From contig NZ_JAOTJC010000002.1 in the NCBI RefSeq assembly GCF_025628895.1, positions 62,001-126,000 of the forward strand: DNA of 64,000 nt, written 5' to 3'. Below the pieces are notes generated by a model that did not search any database, was not told the origin of the DNA, and was given only the letters and a program-made list of their open reading frames with translations. Shown in pieces: positions 19,002 to 28,388 of this stretch. This DNA is from Alteromonas salexigens. Lineage in GTDB: Bacteria > Pseudomonadota > Gammaproteobacteria > Enterobacterales > Alteromonadaceae. Position numbers and translations under genes: made by a program. Position 1 is the first letter of the stretch; each line of letters begins with the position of its first letter.

Positions 19002-20027
19002 TTACGGATGCAGACGTAAGTCAATTGGCGTTTTGCCAGGCTGGCCACCTATCTCCCTGACGAGTTTGGGTACCAGGTATCCTGGCAGACGTCTTATCAG
19101 CTCACCCATGAGCGCCGTGGCATCGTCATCGGTGACCAGAAAGTGCCCGGCTCCCTGTACTTTATCCAATACGTGCAAGTAATAAGGTAATATCCCCGCT
19201 GCGAACAGCGCCTCACTGAGGGCTTCCTGCGCATCGGCCGTGGCATTAATATCTTTTAACAGCACCGCCTGATTCAGTAAGGTTACACCCTGTTGCGTCA
19301 AACCGCGCAGCGCATCACTGAGTGCCGGGCTGACCTCATTGGCATGGTTGATATGCAATACCAACACCCGCTGCAAAGGTAACTGAGTAAACCATTCGCT
19401 GAACTCCTGGTTCAGGCGTTGCGGCAGTACTACGGGCAGCCGGGTGTGGATCCTTAATCGCTTAATATGCGGTAATTCAGCAATCTCTTCGGCCAGCCAG
19501 CGCAACTGACTGTCCTTGGCCATAAGCGGGTCGCCACCGGAGAAAATCACTTCGTTAACTTCAGTATGCTCACGCAGATATGTCAAGGTGTCCAGCCACT
19601 GGCTCTTACTGATACTGTTGTCGGCATACGGAAAGTGACGACGAAAGCAATACCGGCAATTCACCGCGCAGCCACCCCGCACAATAAGCAACACCCGGCT
19701 CTGGTATTTATGCAGCAACCCGCGGGCGGCAGTATCATGTTCGGCAAGGGGGTCGTCACTGAAATCGGGGGTCACCACGAACTCCTCTTTCAAGGGCAAC
19801 ACCTGTTGCAGCAGAGGGTCGGCGGGGTTACCTTTTTCCATCAAGGCGGCAAAGTGGCGGGGTACCCGCATGGGGAACAGGCGTCGCGCTTTGATGTCTT
19901 CCTGGTAGTGGGCTACCGGCAATTGCAAATATTCAAGCAGGGCCTGCGGGTCCGTAAAACTAAAAGCTAACTCTTTTTGCCAGTTATGCTCTACAGCAAT
20001 CGCTTTTTTAGGTATTATTTGCGCCAC
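19002..20027 (-). CDS. epmB: EF-P beta-lysylation protein EpmB (lysine 2,3-aminomutase type)
   Basis: A 341-residue radical SAM enzyme that converts (S)-alpha-lysine to (R)-beta-lysine for elongation factor P modification. The iron-sulfur cysteines are C120-x3-C124-x2-C127 (CAVNCRYC), followed by SGGDPLM and the pyridoxal-phosphate region near the C-terminus. Its 341 residues match EpmB and not the longer clostridial aminomutases. It is divergent from efp with 36 bp between starts, and epmA lies beyond efp, so the whole modification pathway is together. Confidence 0.94.
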   Translation of the reverse strand: MAQIIPKKAIAVEHNWQKELAFSFTDPQALLEYLQLPVAHYQEDIKARRLFPMRVPRHFAALMEKGNPADPLLQQVLPLKEEFVVTPDFSDDPLAEHDTAARGLLHKYQSRVLLIVRGGCAVNCRYCFRRHFPYADNSISKSQWLDTLTYLREHTEVNEVIFSGGDPLMAKDSQLRWLAEEIAELPHIKRLRIHTRLPVVLPQRLNQEFSEWFTQLPLQRVLVLHINHANEVSPALSDALRGLTQQGVTLLNQAVLLKDINATADAQEALSEALFAAGILPYYLHVLDKVQGAGHFLVTDDDATALMGELIRRLPGYLVPKLVREIGGQPGKTPIDLRLHP

Positions 20028-20063
20028 TTTGTCTTTTGCACCTTATGATTTGAATGAGGATTT

Positions 20064-20633
20064 ATGGCTAATTACAGCACCAACGAGTTCAAAGGCGGCC
20101 TGAAAATCATGCTGGACGGCGAACCGTGTAACATCTTGGAAAATGAATACGTGAAGCCCGGAAAAGGGCAGGCGTTTAATCGCGTTAAAATTCGTAAACT
20201 GATTTCCGGCAAAGTCCTGGAGAAAACGTTCCGCTCAGGTGAAAGCGTTGAAGCCGCCGATGTCATGGACACCGAACTGGCTTACCTGTACACCGATGGC
20301 GAATTCTACCACTTTATGAATAACGATACATTCGAACAAATCGCGGCCGACGAAAAAGCGGTAGGCGACGCCGTCAAATGGTTGGTAGAAAATGACGTCT
20401 GCACAATTACCCTGTGGAATGGTTCACCGATTACGGTAACGCCACCCAACTTTGTCGAGCTGGAAATCACTGAAACTGATCCCGGTCTGAAGGGCGACAC
20501 CGCGGGCACTGGCGGCAAACCCGCCACGCTGAGCACCGGCGCCGTTGTGCGCGTACCGCTGTTCGTGCAAACCGGTGAAGTCATTAAAGTAGACACTCGC
20601 TCCGGCGAATACGTCTCGCGGGTTCAAAAGTAA
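20064..20633 (+). CDS. efp: Translation elongation factor P
   Basis: A 189-residue factor that relieves ribosome stalling at polyproline stretches. It shows the KOW-like N-terminal domain and two OB domains of EF-P. The modified lysine is K34, within the conserved PGKGQAF loop. The C-terminus ([13 protein letters not shown]) is typical. GAGGA lies upstream of the ATG. It is divergent from epmB and followed by epmA in the same direction, consistent with beta-lysylation at K34. Confidence 0.97.
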   Translation: MANYSTNEFKGGLKIMLDGEPCNILENEYVKPGKGQAFNRVKIRKLISGKVLEKTFRSGESVEAADVMDTELAYLYTDGEFYHFMNNDTFEQIAADEKAVGDAVKWLVENDVCTITLWNGSPITVTPPNFVELEITETDPGLKGDTAGTGGKPATLSTGAVVRVPLFVQTGEVIKVDTRSGEYVSRVQK

Positions 20634-20645
20634 GGTTACTCGTGC

Positions 20646-20664
20646 GCCGGCCATGCAGGCCGGC
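20646..20664 (+). other. GC-rich stem-loop between efp and epmA
   Basis: Perfect 7-bp arms GCCGGCC/GGCCGGC around ATGCA, just upstream of the epmA ribosome-binding site. No T tract follows, so it is not an intrinsic terminator; it may limit read-through or protect the efp mRNA end. This role is inferred. Confidence 0.4.
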
Positions 20665-20677
20665 CTGGTGAGGCACC

Positions 20678-21646
20678 ATGACTGACTGGACTCCCACTAC
20701 CTCTCATACAGCCCGGCTGGCCCGCGCTGCGTTACTGAAAACCATCCGTCATTTCTTTGATGCCCGTGGCGTATTGGAAGTGGATACGCCGCTGCTTTCA
20801 CAGGCCACTGTGACAGATGTGCATCTGGATGCATTCAACACCACCTTTGCCCATGCTGCCGGGCCTGATGCGCAGACCTTGTGGCTGCAAACCTCCCCGG
20901 AATATGCCATGAAGCGCCTGCTGTGTGCAGACAGTGGGCCGATTTATCAAATTTGTAAGGCCTTTCGTCACGAAGGCGCCGGGCGTTTTCATAATCCTGA
21001 GTTCACGATGCTGGAGTGGTACCGACCGGGGTTTGATCACCATGCTTTGATGGATGAGGTGGACGAGTTACTTGTCGCAACACTACAGTGTGACAGGGCG
21101 GAACGGCTGACCTACCAGCAGGCGTTCCAGCGCCATGTGGGTATAGATCCGTTAACCGCCAGGCAGGATCAGCTTATCACTGCGCTGGACACCCACCAGA
21201 TAGATATTGATGCGCCTGACACACTTCCCCGTGACTCACTTTTACAGCTGCTGTTCAGTATGGTGGCTGAGCCGCTGATGGGGCAGCAAACCCCTGTGAT
21301 GATTTACAGCTTCCCGGCGTCACAGGCGGCACTGGCACGGGTGAACCAGACTGATCCCCGGGTTGCCGATCGCTTTGAGGTGTATTTCAAAGGGATCGAA
21401 CTGGCTAATGGCTTTTTCGAGCTGGGCGATGCCAGTGAGCAACGGCAACGGTTTAATCAGGATAACCAACAACGTGAGGCAAATCAGTTACCCCAGCGAC
21501 CGGCGGACGAGCGGTTATTATCGGCACTCGACCATGGCCTGCCTGACTGTGCCGGTGTGGCACTGGGCATCGACCGGCTGTTAATCCTGGCGACCGGAGC
21601 CAGTGCGATTGACGAGGTGTTGAACTTTCCGGTCAGCAGGGCCTGA
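20678..21646 (+). CDS. epmA: EF-P--(R)-beta-lysine ligase EpmA
   Basis: A 322-residue class II lysyl-tRNA synthetase paralogue (GenX/PoxA) without an anticodon-binding domain. It activates beta-lysine and attaches it to K34 of EF-P. Class II motifs are visible: motif 2 (FRHEGAGRFHNPEFTMLEWY) and motif 3 (GVALGIDRLLIL), with PEYAMKRLL before motif 2. GAGG lies five bases before the ATG. Located 44 bp after efp; likely one operon despite the intervening hairpin. Confidence 0.95.
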   Translation: MTDWTPTTSHTARLARAALLKTIRHFFDARGVLEVDTPLLSQATVTDVHLDAFNTTFAHAAGPDAQTLWLQTSPEYAMKRLLCADSGPIYQICKAFRHEGAGRFHNPEFTMLEWYRPGFDHHALMDEVDELLVATLQCDRAERLTYQQAFQRHVGIDPLTARQDQLITALDTHQIDIDAPDTLPRDSLLQLLFSMVAEPLMGQQTPVMIYSFPASQAALARVNQTDPRVADRFEVYFKGIELANGFFELGDASEQRQRFNQDNQQREANQLPQRPADERLLSALDHGLPDCAGVALGIDRLLILATGASAIDEVLNFPVSRA

Positions 21647-21682
21647 GCCGGGCCGCGGGTGACCGGTAAGCTCTGAATTCTA

Positions 21683-22354
21683 CTAGGGCGCTTTCCCGTC
21701 TGCCCCAGCGGTGGGTTGAGGTGCACGCAGCAACGCTACGCCCAGCCAGCCAAACCAGATAATTTGTAGCAGACCAAACAGCTCGGTAAATATACCGGCC
21801 GGGATCAGGGTCAGAATGCCAGTTATGCCCACCACCACACCTAATATATTAAGTGCCTTAGAAAGGTGCGCCGAGGTGATAAAAGAAATACTTAACAGCA
21901 GGACCCACAGTCCCCCTAATAATTCCACGCCGCCACCCAGGGCCTGTTGTACCAGGGCCGTGGACAACCACACAGTGGCCGCCTGCTGCGGATCAGTTAG
22001 ATATAGTTCAGTAACGCCGAACAGACTGATATTGGCGACCATCCCCGCGGCAATGATGACACCCACCCAAATAAACCCAAACACGCTCGCCAGGTGCGCC
22101 GAGGCCAGCCCAACGGGCTTGATACGTTCATAACAGGCCTGTACCACCACGGCGAGCAGGACTCCAAATACCATGTACCCAAATACATTTAAGGTAGCAA
22201 GGGTATACAGGTTGTCTTGCATGAACAGCAGCTTGTCCTGAGGAGAAGCGGAAGCAGACAGCTCCGCCACCGCCCCGTAATACACAAACATCGCAATATA
22301 AATGCAGGCATTAGCCACAGCAGCCCATGCGCCATAACGTTGAAGGCTTTTCAT
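21683..22354 (-). CDS. Multi-pass membrane protein, DUF4386-like
   Basis: A 223-residue inner-membrane protein with about six hydrophobic segments (roughly 9-29, 53-75, 84-109, 127-160, 165-185 and 190-212). No transport or catalytic signature is apparent. General layout resembles the DUF4386 group, but I hold that loosely. It is convergent with epmA and divergent from the His-rich TonB receptor; their 202-bp intergenic region carries a Zur-type site that could also affect this gene. Confidence 0.65.
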   Translation of the reverse strand: MKSLQRYGAWAAVANACIYIAMFVYYGAVAELSASASPQDKLLFMQDNLYTLATLNVFGYMVFGVLLAVVVQACYERIKPVGLASAHLASVFGFIWVGVIIAAGMVANISLFGVTELYLTDPQQAATVWLSTALVQQALGGGVELLGGLWVLLLSISFITSAHLSKALNILGVVVGITGILTLIPAGIFTELFGLLQIIWFGWLGVALLRAPQPTAGADGKAP

Positions 22355-22514
22355 TCTTGTTACTCCGGCAATCCTCAGAAGTAAGTATCATAAGGTGTGT
22401 GCGCACGATGTATCGCGGGAAAATGTAAGCAGGTGTTTAGCAGGTTTTAGGTCGACCAGTGGCAGGGAATAACCGATCATCGACCGTTGACAAACCCTGC
22501 TCAAAAGTTAAAAA

Positions 22515-22529
22515 TGTTATAACATAACA
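22515..22529. promoter_or_regulatory. Zur-type operator upstream of TonB receptor
   Basis: TGTTAT-AAC-ATAACA, a perfect 6-bp inverted repeat with a 3-bp spacer, flanked by A-rich sequence. The proteobacterial Zur consensus core is TGTTATANTATAACA, so this differs at one base. It lies 27 bp before the start codon, where bound Zur would block transcription when zinc is ample. Confidence 0.7.
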
Positions 22530-22556
22530 AAACGTGCATCAGGAATCACACACACC

Positions 22557-25115
22557 ATGTTTCGAGTTTCACTGCTATCGCTGGTTATAACCAGTACGCT
22601 ATCAGGTTTGCCGCTTGCTTCCGCCAACGCACACAGCGACATGCAATCGGCCGCCACCACCAACCAGTCCGTCTCGCCGGTCTCGGTATCCGGCACGGTA
22701 ACCAGTGCCAGCGGAAAGCCGGTGGCCGGAGCGCAGGTCAAAGTGGAGGGCACCCGCAGAGTCGCCGTCACCGACAGCCAGGGCCGTTATACGCTGACTG
22801 ACCTGCCTGTGCGACATATTCATTTACATGTCTACAGCGACAGGTACATACACGGTGATAACGACTTAGGCGATGTGGACGGCGACCAACAGGTCAATTT
22901 TGTACTGGAACCGGCCTCGGTAGAAAACATTGTGGTGACGGCCACCGCTATGCAGAGTTCGGTACTCGAATCGGTCACGCCGGTCACCGTCATCGGTGCC
23001 GAGGAACTGAAAAAAATTCAGCAACCCACCCTGGGTGAAACCCTTAAAAGCACACCGGGCGTGCACAGTACATACTTCGGGCCGGTCTCCAGTAGCCCGA
23101 TTATTCGCGGTAACGATGGCCCAAGGGTGAAGATTGTCCAGAATGGCCTGGATGTGTCAGACGTGTCCCGGGTGGGCCCTGATCACAACGTGGCCAGTAA
23201 CACCAGCAGCGCGACGCAGGTAGAAGTCCTGCGCGGACCGGCTACACTGCAATTTGGTAGTGGTGCCATTGGTGGTGTGGTCAATGTGGTTGACCGGCGC
23301 ATCCCGCAGTATTTGCCCACCGGGGTGGAAGGAGAAGCGGCGGCGAGCTACAGCACCGTCGATAACGGCAAGTACGGCAAAGTAGATGTTACCGGCAGCG
23401 AAGGTAAGTTAGCCTATCATTTCGATGCGTTTTCCCGTGACACACAGGATACCGATATTCCCGGGTACGCCTCGCTTAACCCCGATGACGATGAGCCGCG
23501 CGGCACGCTGGAAAACAGTAGCATGGACACCACCAATGTCACCGCTGGCTTGTCCTGGGTCGAGGATGAGGGCTATTTTGGTTTTGCCGTGGAAAAGCTG
23601 GATAATCTGTATGGTGTACCGGGCCACAGCCACGGGCATCACGACGAAGAGCACGACGCCGAACATCATGAAGAGGAAGAAGAGCACCATGATGAAGACA
23701 TGCACGGTGCAGAAGATAGCGACGAGGGCGTAGTACTTGATGTGGCCATGACCCGCTATCAGACCGCCGGAGAGTGGCACACGCCCATCGACTTCCTGAC
23801 TACCGCGAAATTTGCCGCGGCGTACACCGATTACGAGCATGCTGAAATTGAAGACGGCGAGCCTGGCACGGTGTTTAGCAATAAATCTACTGATATCAGA
23901 TTGTCTGCGACGCATAAGGAGCTGGCAGGCTGGCATGGTGTGATGGGGCTACAGTTTAACCAGGCAGACTACCAGGCCATCGGTGCAGAAGCGTTTACGC
24001 CGGCCACCGACTCCAACAGCGTGGCGTTGTATTTGGTAGAACAGCGGGCAATAGGCGATGTCATCGTGGAGTTAGGGGGACGCATCGAGCGCACTTCCTA
24101 CGATGCCGCGGATACGGCCGTCGATTTACATGTTGATCACAGTGAACATGGCCACGAAGAAGAGCACCACGAAGAGGAAGCTCATCATGAAGACGAAGAG
24201 CATCACGATGAAGACGGACACGTCTTCAGCTTTGACAGTTATGACTTTACCTCCACGTCTCTGTCAGCGGGCTTTAACTGGGAGTATACAACCGGGCATG
24301 CTGTAGCACTGACCTTATCCCGCAGCGAACGGGCCCCAAGTCTGCAGGAGCTATTTGCCGCCGGCCAGCATTTGGCCACAGAGACCTTTGAGGTAGGACT
24401 GGTCTTTGACCTGAGCGACGACGGTGAAATTGGTGAGGGATTAAGGGACGTGAAAGAAGAGGTAAGTACTAACTTAGATCTTACTTTCCGTAAGTTTACC
24501 GGCGACTGGGGCTACTCGGTTTCATTCTTTTATAATCAGGCCGACAATTACATTTACCAGAGTGCCACCGGCCTGACTGCGCTCAATGAAGAGCACGAAG
24601 AACATGCAGAGGGCGTCCCTGACGACCACGCTGAGGGTATGGAAGATGACCACGCAGAAGAAGAAGGCCTGCCGGTATTTTATTTTCAGCAGGCGGATGC
24701 CGATATCTGGGGCATGGAAGCAGAAGGGTATGTTGATCTGACATCCAGCTGGCGGGTGACGGTCTTCTCAGACCTTATCCGTGCCAAGGTAGCAAGTGAA
24801 AATCTGCCCCGTATCCCCCCTATGCGGTTGGGCGCGGAACTGAGTTATGTGGGCGATGCGCTGTCGGCCAGTGTCGGCGCAACCTGGCACGACGACCAGA
24901 CCACGCTGGCGCCCTATGAAACAGCGACGAAGGGCTATACCCTGCTCGACGCCAATGTACAGTACGAGTTCCGCAAAGCCGGACTCGACTGGGTGGTATT
25001 CGCGAAGGGCAATAACCTGACTGACGAAGAAGCCCGGGTGCATACCTCTTTCCTGAAAGACCAGGCCCCATTGCCGGGTCGTAATTTCACCCTTGGTATC
25101 AGGACGTACTTCTGA
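22557..25115 (+). CDS. His-rich TonB-dependent receptor, probable zinc receptor (ZnuD-like)
   Basis: An 852-residue outer membrane receptor. It has a signal peptide (about 1-24), an N-terminal carboxypeptidase-regulatory-like repeat (about 40-115; SGTVTSASGKPVAGA), a plug domain with the LRGPATLQFGSGAIGGVVNV motif, and a 22-strand type barrel ending in aromatic Phe. Three loops are strongly enriched in His, Glu and Asp: about residues 356-385, 528-556 and 676-703. Such loops are a known feature of zinc receptors of the ZnuD type. The Zur-type operator upstream supports zinc-repressed expression. A terminator follows. The substrate remains an inference; nickel or cobalt could also bind these loops. 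Confidence 0.88.
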   Translation: MFRVSLLSLVITSTLSGLPLASANAHSDMQSAATTNQSVSPVSVSGTVTSASGKPVAGAQVKVEGTRRVAVTDSQGRYTLTDLPVRHIHLHVYSDRYIHGDNDLGDVDGDQQVNFVLEPASVENIVVTATAMQSSVLESVTPVTVIGAEELKKIQQPTLGETLKSTPGVHSTYFGPVSSSPIIRGNDGPRVKIVQNGLDVSDVSRVGPDHNVASNTSSATQVEVLRGPATLQFGSGAIGGVVNVVDRRIPQYLPTGVEGEAAASYSTVDNGKYGKVDVTGSEGKLAYHFDAFSRDTQDTDIPGYASLNPDDDEPRGTLENSSMDTTNVTAGLSWVEDEGYFGFAVEKLDNLYGVPGHSHGHHDEEHDAEHHEEEEEHHDEDMHGAEDSDEGVVLDVAMTRYQTAGEWHTPIDFLTTAKFAAAYTDYEHAEIEDGEPGTVFSNKSTDIRLSATHKELAGWHGVMGLQFNQADYQAIGAEAFTPATDSNSVALYLVEQRAIGDVIVELGGRIERTSYDAADTAVDLHVDHSEHGHEEEHHEEEAHHEDEEHHDEDGHVFSFDSYDFTSTSLSAGFNWEYTTGHAVALTLSRSERAPSLQELFAAGQHLATETFEVGLVFDLSDDGEIGEGLRDVKEEVSTNLDLTFRKFTGDWGYSVSFFYNQADNYIYQSATGLTALNEEHEEHAEGVPDDHAEGMEDDHAEEEGLPVFYFQQADADIWGMEAEGYVDLTSSWRVTVFSDLIRAKVASENLPRIPPMRLGAELSYVGDALSASVGATWHDDQTTLAPYETATKGYTLLDANVQYEFRKAGLDWVVFAKGNNLTDEEARVHTSFLKDQAPLPGRNFTLGIRTYF

Positions 25116-25157
25116 TCAGCTGACGTTCCCGCGCGTAGTTAACGTAACTAACGCCAG

Positions 25158-25200
25158 GCCCTGTTGCATACGCGTTACACTGTATGCACAGGGCTTTATT
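25158..25200 (+). terminator. Terminator after TonB receptor
   Basis: Long stem GCCCTGT(T)GCATAC/GTATGCACAGGGC (25158-25171 and 25182-25194, one bulged T) followed by TTTATT. Confidence 0.8.
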
Positions 25201-25224
25201 CGTTGAGCAGGAACAGGTTTTATA

Positions 25225-25866
25225 ATGATTGATGTGAATACACTGGAGCGCTGGCTGAGCGATATCCATGAGCCCCATATAGTGGTGGGCTATGGCAGTC
25301 TGATGAACACCGACAGTCGGCAGCGTTTTTCCGCAATTCCTCACGACGGGATCCCGGTTGAGCTGAAAGGGTTCACGCGAGCCTGGGTGACCCGCAGCCA
25401 GCAAGAGCGCCAGACTTATGTAGGGGCGATGCCCGACAGCAATGCGGTGTTAAATGCTCAGTTACTGCCCAGCCTGATGGATCCCAGTCTCGCTCAGCGG
25501 GAACGTGATTATCAGTTTGTTAGTGTGAGTGTGGCCGATTTGCACTTCGACATAGATCCGCATGCGGAAGCGATGCTGCTTCCCTGGCTGGAAACCCGTT
25601 CGTTATGGGTGTGTGAAACCTTGCTTCAGCAGCCAGCCGATGAGGAGTTTCCGGTTCACCAGACCTATATAGATACCTGCCTGGCCGGATGCATTGAACA
25701 CGCGGGCGACCAGGAAGCGGTACGCTTTATTGAAACCACCCAACTGTGGGATCACCCGCGGATTAACGACCGGGGTACGCCCGTTTACCCGCGGGCCGGT
25801 CGCGTTTCAGCCGATATGTATGAGCGAATTGACCGGATTATGGGGGCGCACCTGCCGGACGTTTGA
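25225..25866 (+). CDS. Gamma-glutamylcyclotransferase-like protein
   Basis: A 213-residue soluble protein. Its start (HIVVGYGSLMN, about 17-27) is the glycine-rich substrate loop of the gamma-glutamylcyclotransferase fold, followed by LKGFTRAWVTRS. The family includes enzymes that cyclise gamma-glutamyl groups, but the exact substrate cannot be assigned here and the general-acid glutamate was not placed with certainty. It is a single gene between the receptor terminator and the convergent cyclophilin gene. Confidence 0.7.
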   Translation: MIDVNTLERWLSDIHEPHIVVGYGSLMNTDSRQRFSAIPHDGIPVELKGFTRAWVTRSQQERQTYVGAMPDSNAVLNAQLLPSLMDPSLAQRERDYQFVSVSVADLHFDIDPHAEAMLLPWLETRSLWVCETLLQQPADEEFPVHQTYIDTCLAGCIEHAGDQEAVRFIETTQLWDHPRINDRGTPVYPRAGRVSADMYERIDRIMGAHLPDV

Positions 25867-25904
25867 TTGCTAGCCCGGTCAGGAAAAAACCAGCAGCGGC
25901 GTTA

Positions 25905-26501
25905 TCAGAAAGGCGGTAGCAATTCTACTTTTTCAATAGTGATGGGCTCAACCGGGACATTCGGTGCATTGAGTTTTATGGAGTACTCCGTTTCCACTTC
26001 GGACATGGCGTCGACCACGTCACTGCCTTCCACGATCATCCCAAACACGGCATAGCCCCACTCACGACCGGGATCCAGGCTGCTGTTGTCATTTACATTA
26101 AAGAAAAACTGCCGGTTCGCGGTATGCGGATCGTTTTGTCTGGCCATGGCGATAGTGTGTAACTCGTTCTTTAAGCCGTTACCTGACTCATTGAAAATGG
26201 CCGGAAATTTAGACTTTTCTTTAAAGTCCGTTGTGTAGCCGCCACCCTGTACTACAAAGCCGGGCATTACCCGGTGAAAGATGGTGCCGTTAAATGCCTG
26301 TTTGTCTACATAACGCAAAAAGTTGTTTACTGTAATGGGCGCGCGGCGGCGATCGAGTTCCACCACAATGTCACCCATACTGGTAATAATCTTAACCCGG
26401 GGATAATAATTATCAGGCTGTACGTGTGAGCCATCTTCTTTGTTGCTGGCGAACGCGCCGACGCTGGTTAGCATCAGCAAAGTCATTAATAATCGGATCA
26501 T
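25905..26501 (-). CDS. Exported peptidyl-prolyl cis-trans isomerase (cyclophilin)
   Basis: A 198-residue cyclophilin with a signal peptide (about 1-18, ending AFA-S), so it should act in the periplasm like PpiA. Core motifs are present: TVNNFLRYV, FHRVMPGFVVQGGGYT, NDPHTANRQFFFNV and the closing GMIVEGSDVVDAM. It lies 10 bp after rlmG on the same strand, so they could share a transcript; the pairing has no obvious functional reason. Confidence 0.9.
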   Translation of the reverse strand: MIRLLMTLLMLTSVGAFASNKEDGSHVQPDNYYPRVKIITSMGDIVVELDRRRAPITVNNFLRYVDKQAFNGTIFHRVMPGFVVQGGGYTTDFKEKSKFPAIFNESGNGLKNELHTIAMARQNDPHTANRQFFFNVNDNSSLDPGREWGYAVFGMIVEGSDVVDAMSEVETEYSIKLNAPNVPVEPITIEKVELLPPF

Positions 26502-26511
26502 GGGTCATTCC

Positions 26512-27702
26512 TTATCGTTTTGCTGCGCTTAAAATAACGAATTTTTGCTGGCTTGCAAGTACCTTCACCCCGCCAAACAGGCGTTTCAGTTTTACGTGAT
26601 AATCCAGATGACGGTTTGCTACCACGATGAGATGGCCCCCTTTGGCTAACAGTGCCCGGCTGTCGTGAAACATTTGCCAGGCGATATGATCGGTAATGGC
26701 ATTTTGCTGATGGAAGGGCGGATTGCACAGGATCCGGTTTACCGGAGTCGGATCAGGTGTCTGCAATAATGACTCTAAACAGTTGCTCGCCACAAACCGG
26801 CACTGGGAAAGTTGCGCCGGGAAGTTTTCGGCCACATTGCGCTCTGCCGAGGCCAGTGCCATAAAAGATTCATCAGCAAAGATAACTTCGCAATCGGGTG
26901 CCAAGGCCAACGCGTTAAGTCCCAGCACCCCATTGCCACAGCCCAGGTCTACCACCTTTTCTCCGGCCTTTACCTGCATGTGTTCAAGCAGAAACCGTGC
27001 GCCAATATCCAGTGACTGACGGGAAAAAACATTGGCGTGGTTGCTCACACTGACTAGTTGGCCTGTTGCTAACCGGGCTGTCCAATTCGTGGGGTAGGGC
27101 GATGTGAGCCGTTGGCTGAGTATTTCGGGCGCGGGTTCAGTAAAGATTAACCGTGATTTCTTACTGGCCAGGGACGTGCGGGTCGGGCCGATATAACGCT
27201 CAAACAGGGCCAGCACGGAGCGGGTTACCGACTTCACCTTGCCTGCGGCAATAATGTGGGTGCCTGGCGTGATCACGGCGCGTAAATCGATAAGTTGCTG
27301 CTCCAGTAACGCCAGTGTCCGGGGCACTTTAATTAATACCACATCACTTTTGCCGGTCAACGGCTGTGTACTGGACTGCGCCTGCACGGGCGCGTTTACC
27401 CGGCCGCTGGGGTCGAGCTCGGGGGGGGCCTCATTACGGGTCAGGTTTTCGCGCAGCGACTGGTGCGCAATCCATGAGTCGGAGACCCACAGCGGCTGTC
27501 GGTCGGCGTAACAGCACCCCAAGGCACCAAAGTCGTCGTTAAAAATGCTAAGCTGGTGCTGATCAGTGAGCAGCTCATCGCAGTGCCGTATCATTAATTC
27601 GTCGGCGCTGTCCCAGGCTTGCAGGCTCTTGTGCTGATGTTCGGCGGGGTAGCGGATAAGTGTTAAGTTGCGCCCGTCGAGCGAAAATTGCGTATTAGTC
27701 AT
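26512..27702 (-). CDS. rlmG: 23S rRNA (guanine-N2)-methyltransferase RlmG
   Basis: A 396-residue SAM-dependent methyltransferase that modifies a guanine of 23S rRNA (G1835 in E. coli). It has two methyltransferase-like halves; the C-terminal one is catalytic with VVDLGCGNGVLGL (SAM binding) and the N2-guanine signature NPPFHQ. Size and domain order match RlmG and separate it from the shorter RsmC. Divergent from alkB with 46 bp between starts. Confidence 0.92.
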   Translation of the reverse strand: MTNTQFSLDGRNLTLIRYPAEHQHKSLQAWDSADELMIRHCDELLTDQHQLSIFNDDFGALGCCYADRQPLWVSDSWIAHQSLRENLTRNEAPPELDPSGRVNAPVQAQSSTQPLTGKSDVVLIKVPRTLALLEQQLIDLRAVITPGTHIIAAGKVKSVTRSVLALFERYIGPTRTSLASKKSRLIFTEPAPEILSQRLTSPYPTNWTARLATGQLVSVSNHANVFSRQSLDIGARFLLEHMQVKAGEKVVDLGCGNGVLGLNALALAPDCEVIFADESFMALASAERNVAENFPAQLSQCRFVASNCLESLLQTPDPTPVNRILCNPPFHQQNAITDHIAWQMFHDSRALLAKGGHLIVVANRHLDYHVKLKRLFGGVKVLASQQKFVILSAAKR

Positions 27703-27748
27703 AGTATTTTGTTTTGTTCGTGAGCCAATGGCTCAGATGGAGGAAACC

Positions 27749-28378
27749 GTGCAGTATTCCCTATTTGACGACAGCAGTGCTGCGCACCCGGTGCGACAGG
27801 AGCTGAGGCTGCCCGAAGCCGACGTGAGCTATTATCCCAATTGGTTAGCGGCGGGTAAAGCCAGCACCTGTCAGCATGCGTTGGAAGACGAACTGCCCTG
27901 GGCGCAGGATACCATTAAACTGTTTGGAAAGGCGGTAAAAATTCCCCGTCTGCAATCATGGCATGGTGACCCGGAGTGCGCCTATACTTACTCAGGGCTG
28001 ACCATGACACCTAAGCCCTGGACGGCCACATTACAACGCATACGAGAACGGTGTGAGCGCACCCTAAACACACGGTTTAACAGTGTCCTGGCCAACTGGT
28101 ACCGACACGGCCAGGACAGTATGAGCCTGCACGCTGATAACGAGCCTGAGCTGGGACCCAGACCGGTTATTGCGTCAGTGACACTGGGCGAAGCCCGGCC
28201 ATTTATTTTTAAACACCGGGAAACCGGTCAGCGCTATACGCAGGTGCTTGAGCACGGCAGTCTGCTGGTGATGGCGGGAAGTACGCAAAGCCATTACCTG
28301 CATGGTATTGCGAAAACGAAAAAACCGATTCAGGGAAGGATTAATCTGACCTTCCGATTTTTGTATCCGCGATCGTAA
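27749..28378 (+). CDS. AlkB-like 2-oxoglutarate/Fe(II) dioxygenase
   Basis: A dioxygenase of the AlkB family, which removes alkyl groups from nucleic-acid bases. The iron ligands appear as HADNE (His-x-Asp) and the distal HYLHGIAK histidine, and the 2-oxoglutarate arginine is in GRINLTFR. I favour GTG 27749 (209 residues, VQYSLFDD start) since GGAGGA lies just upstream; an ATG at 27728 or 27737 would add a few residues without a ribosome-binding site. bolA follows 10 bp downstream on the same strand. No LexA box was seen. Confidence 0.87.
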   Translation: MQYSLFDDSSAAHPVRQELRLPEADVSYYPNWLAAGKASTCQHALEDELPWAQDTIKLFGKAVKIPRLQSWHGDPECAYTYSGLTMTPKPWTATLQRIRERCERTLNTRFNSVLANWYRHGQDSMSLHADNEPELGPRPVIASVTLGEARPFIFKHRETGQRYTQVLEHGSLLVMAGSTQSHYLHGIAKTKKPIQGRINLTFRFLYPRS

Positions 28379-28388
28379 GGAGTTGCAG

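Noticed and set aside
23626..24661. His-codon-rich stretches as possible repeat arrays
   Set aside because: They are in frame within the TonB receptor and encode metal-binding loops, with no regular repeat length.
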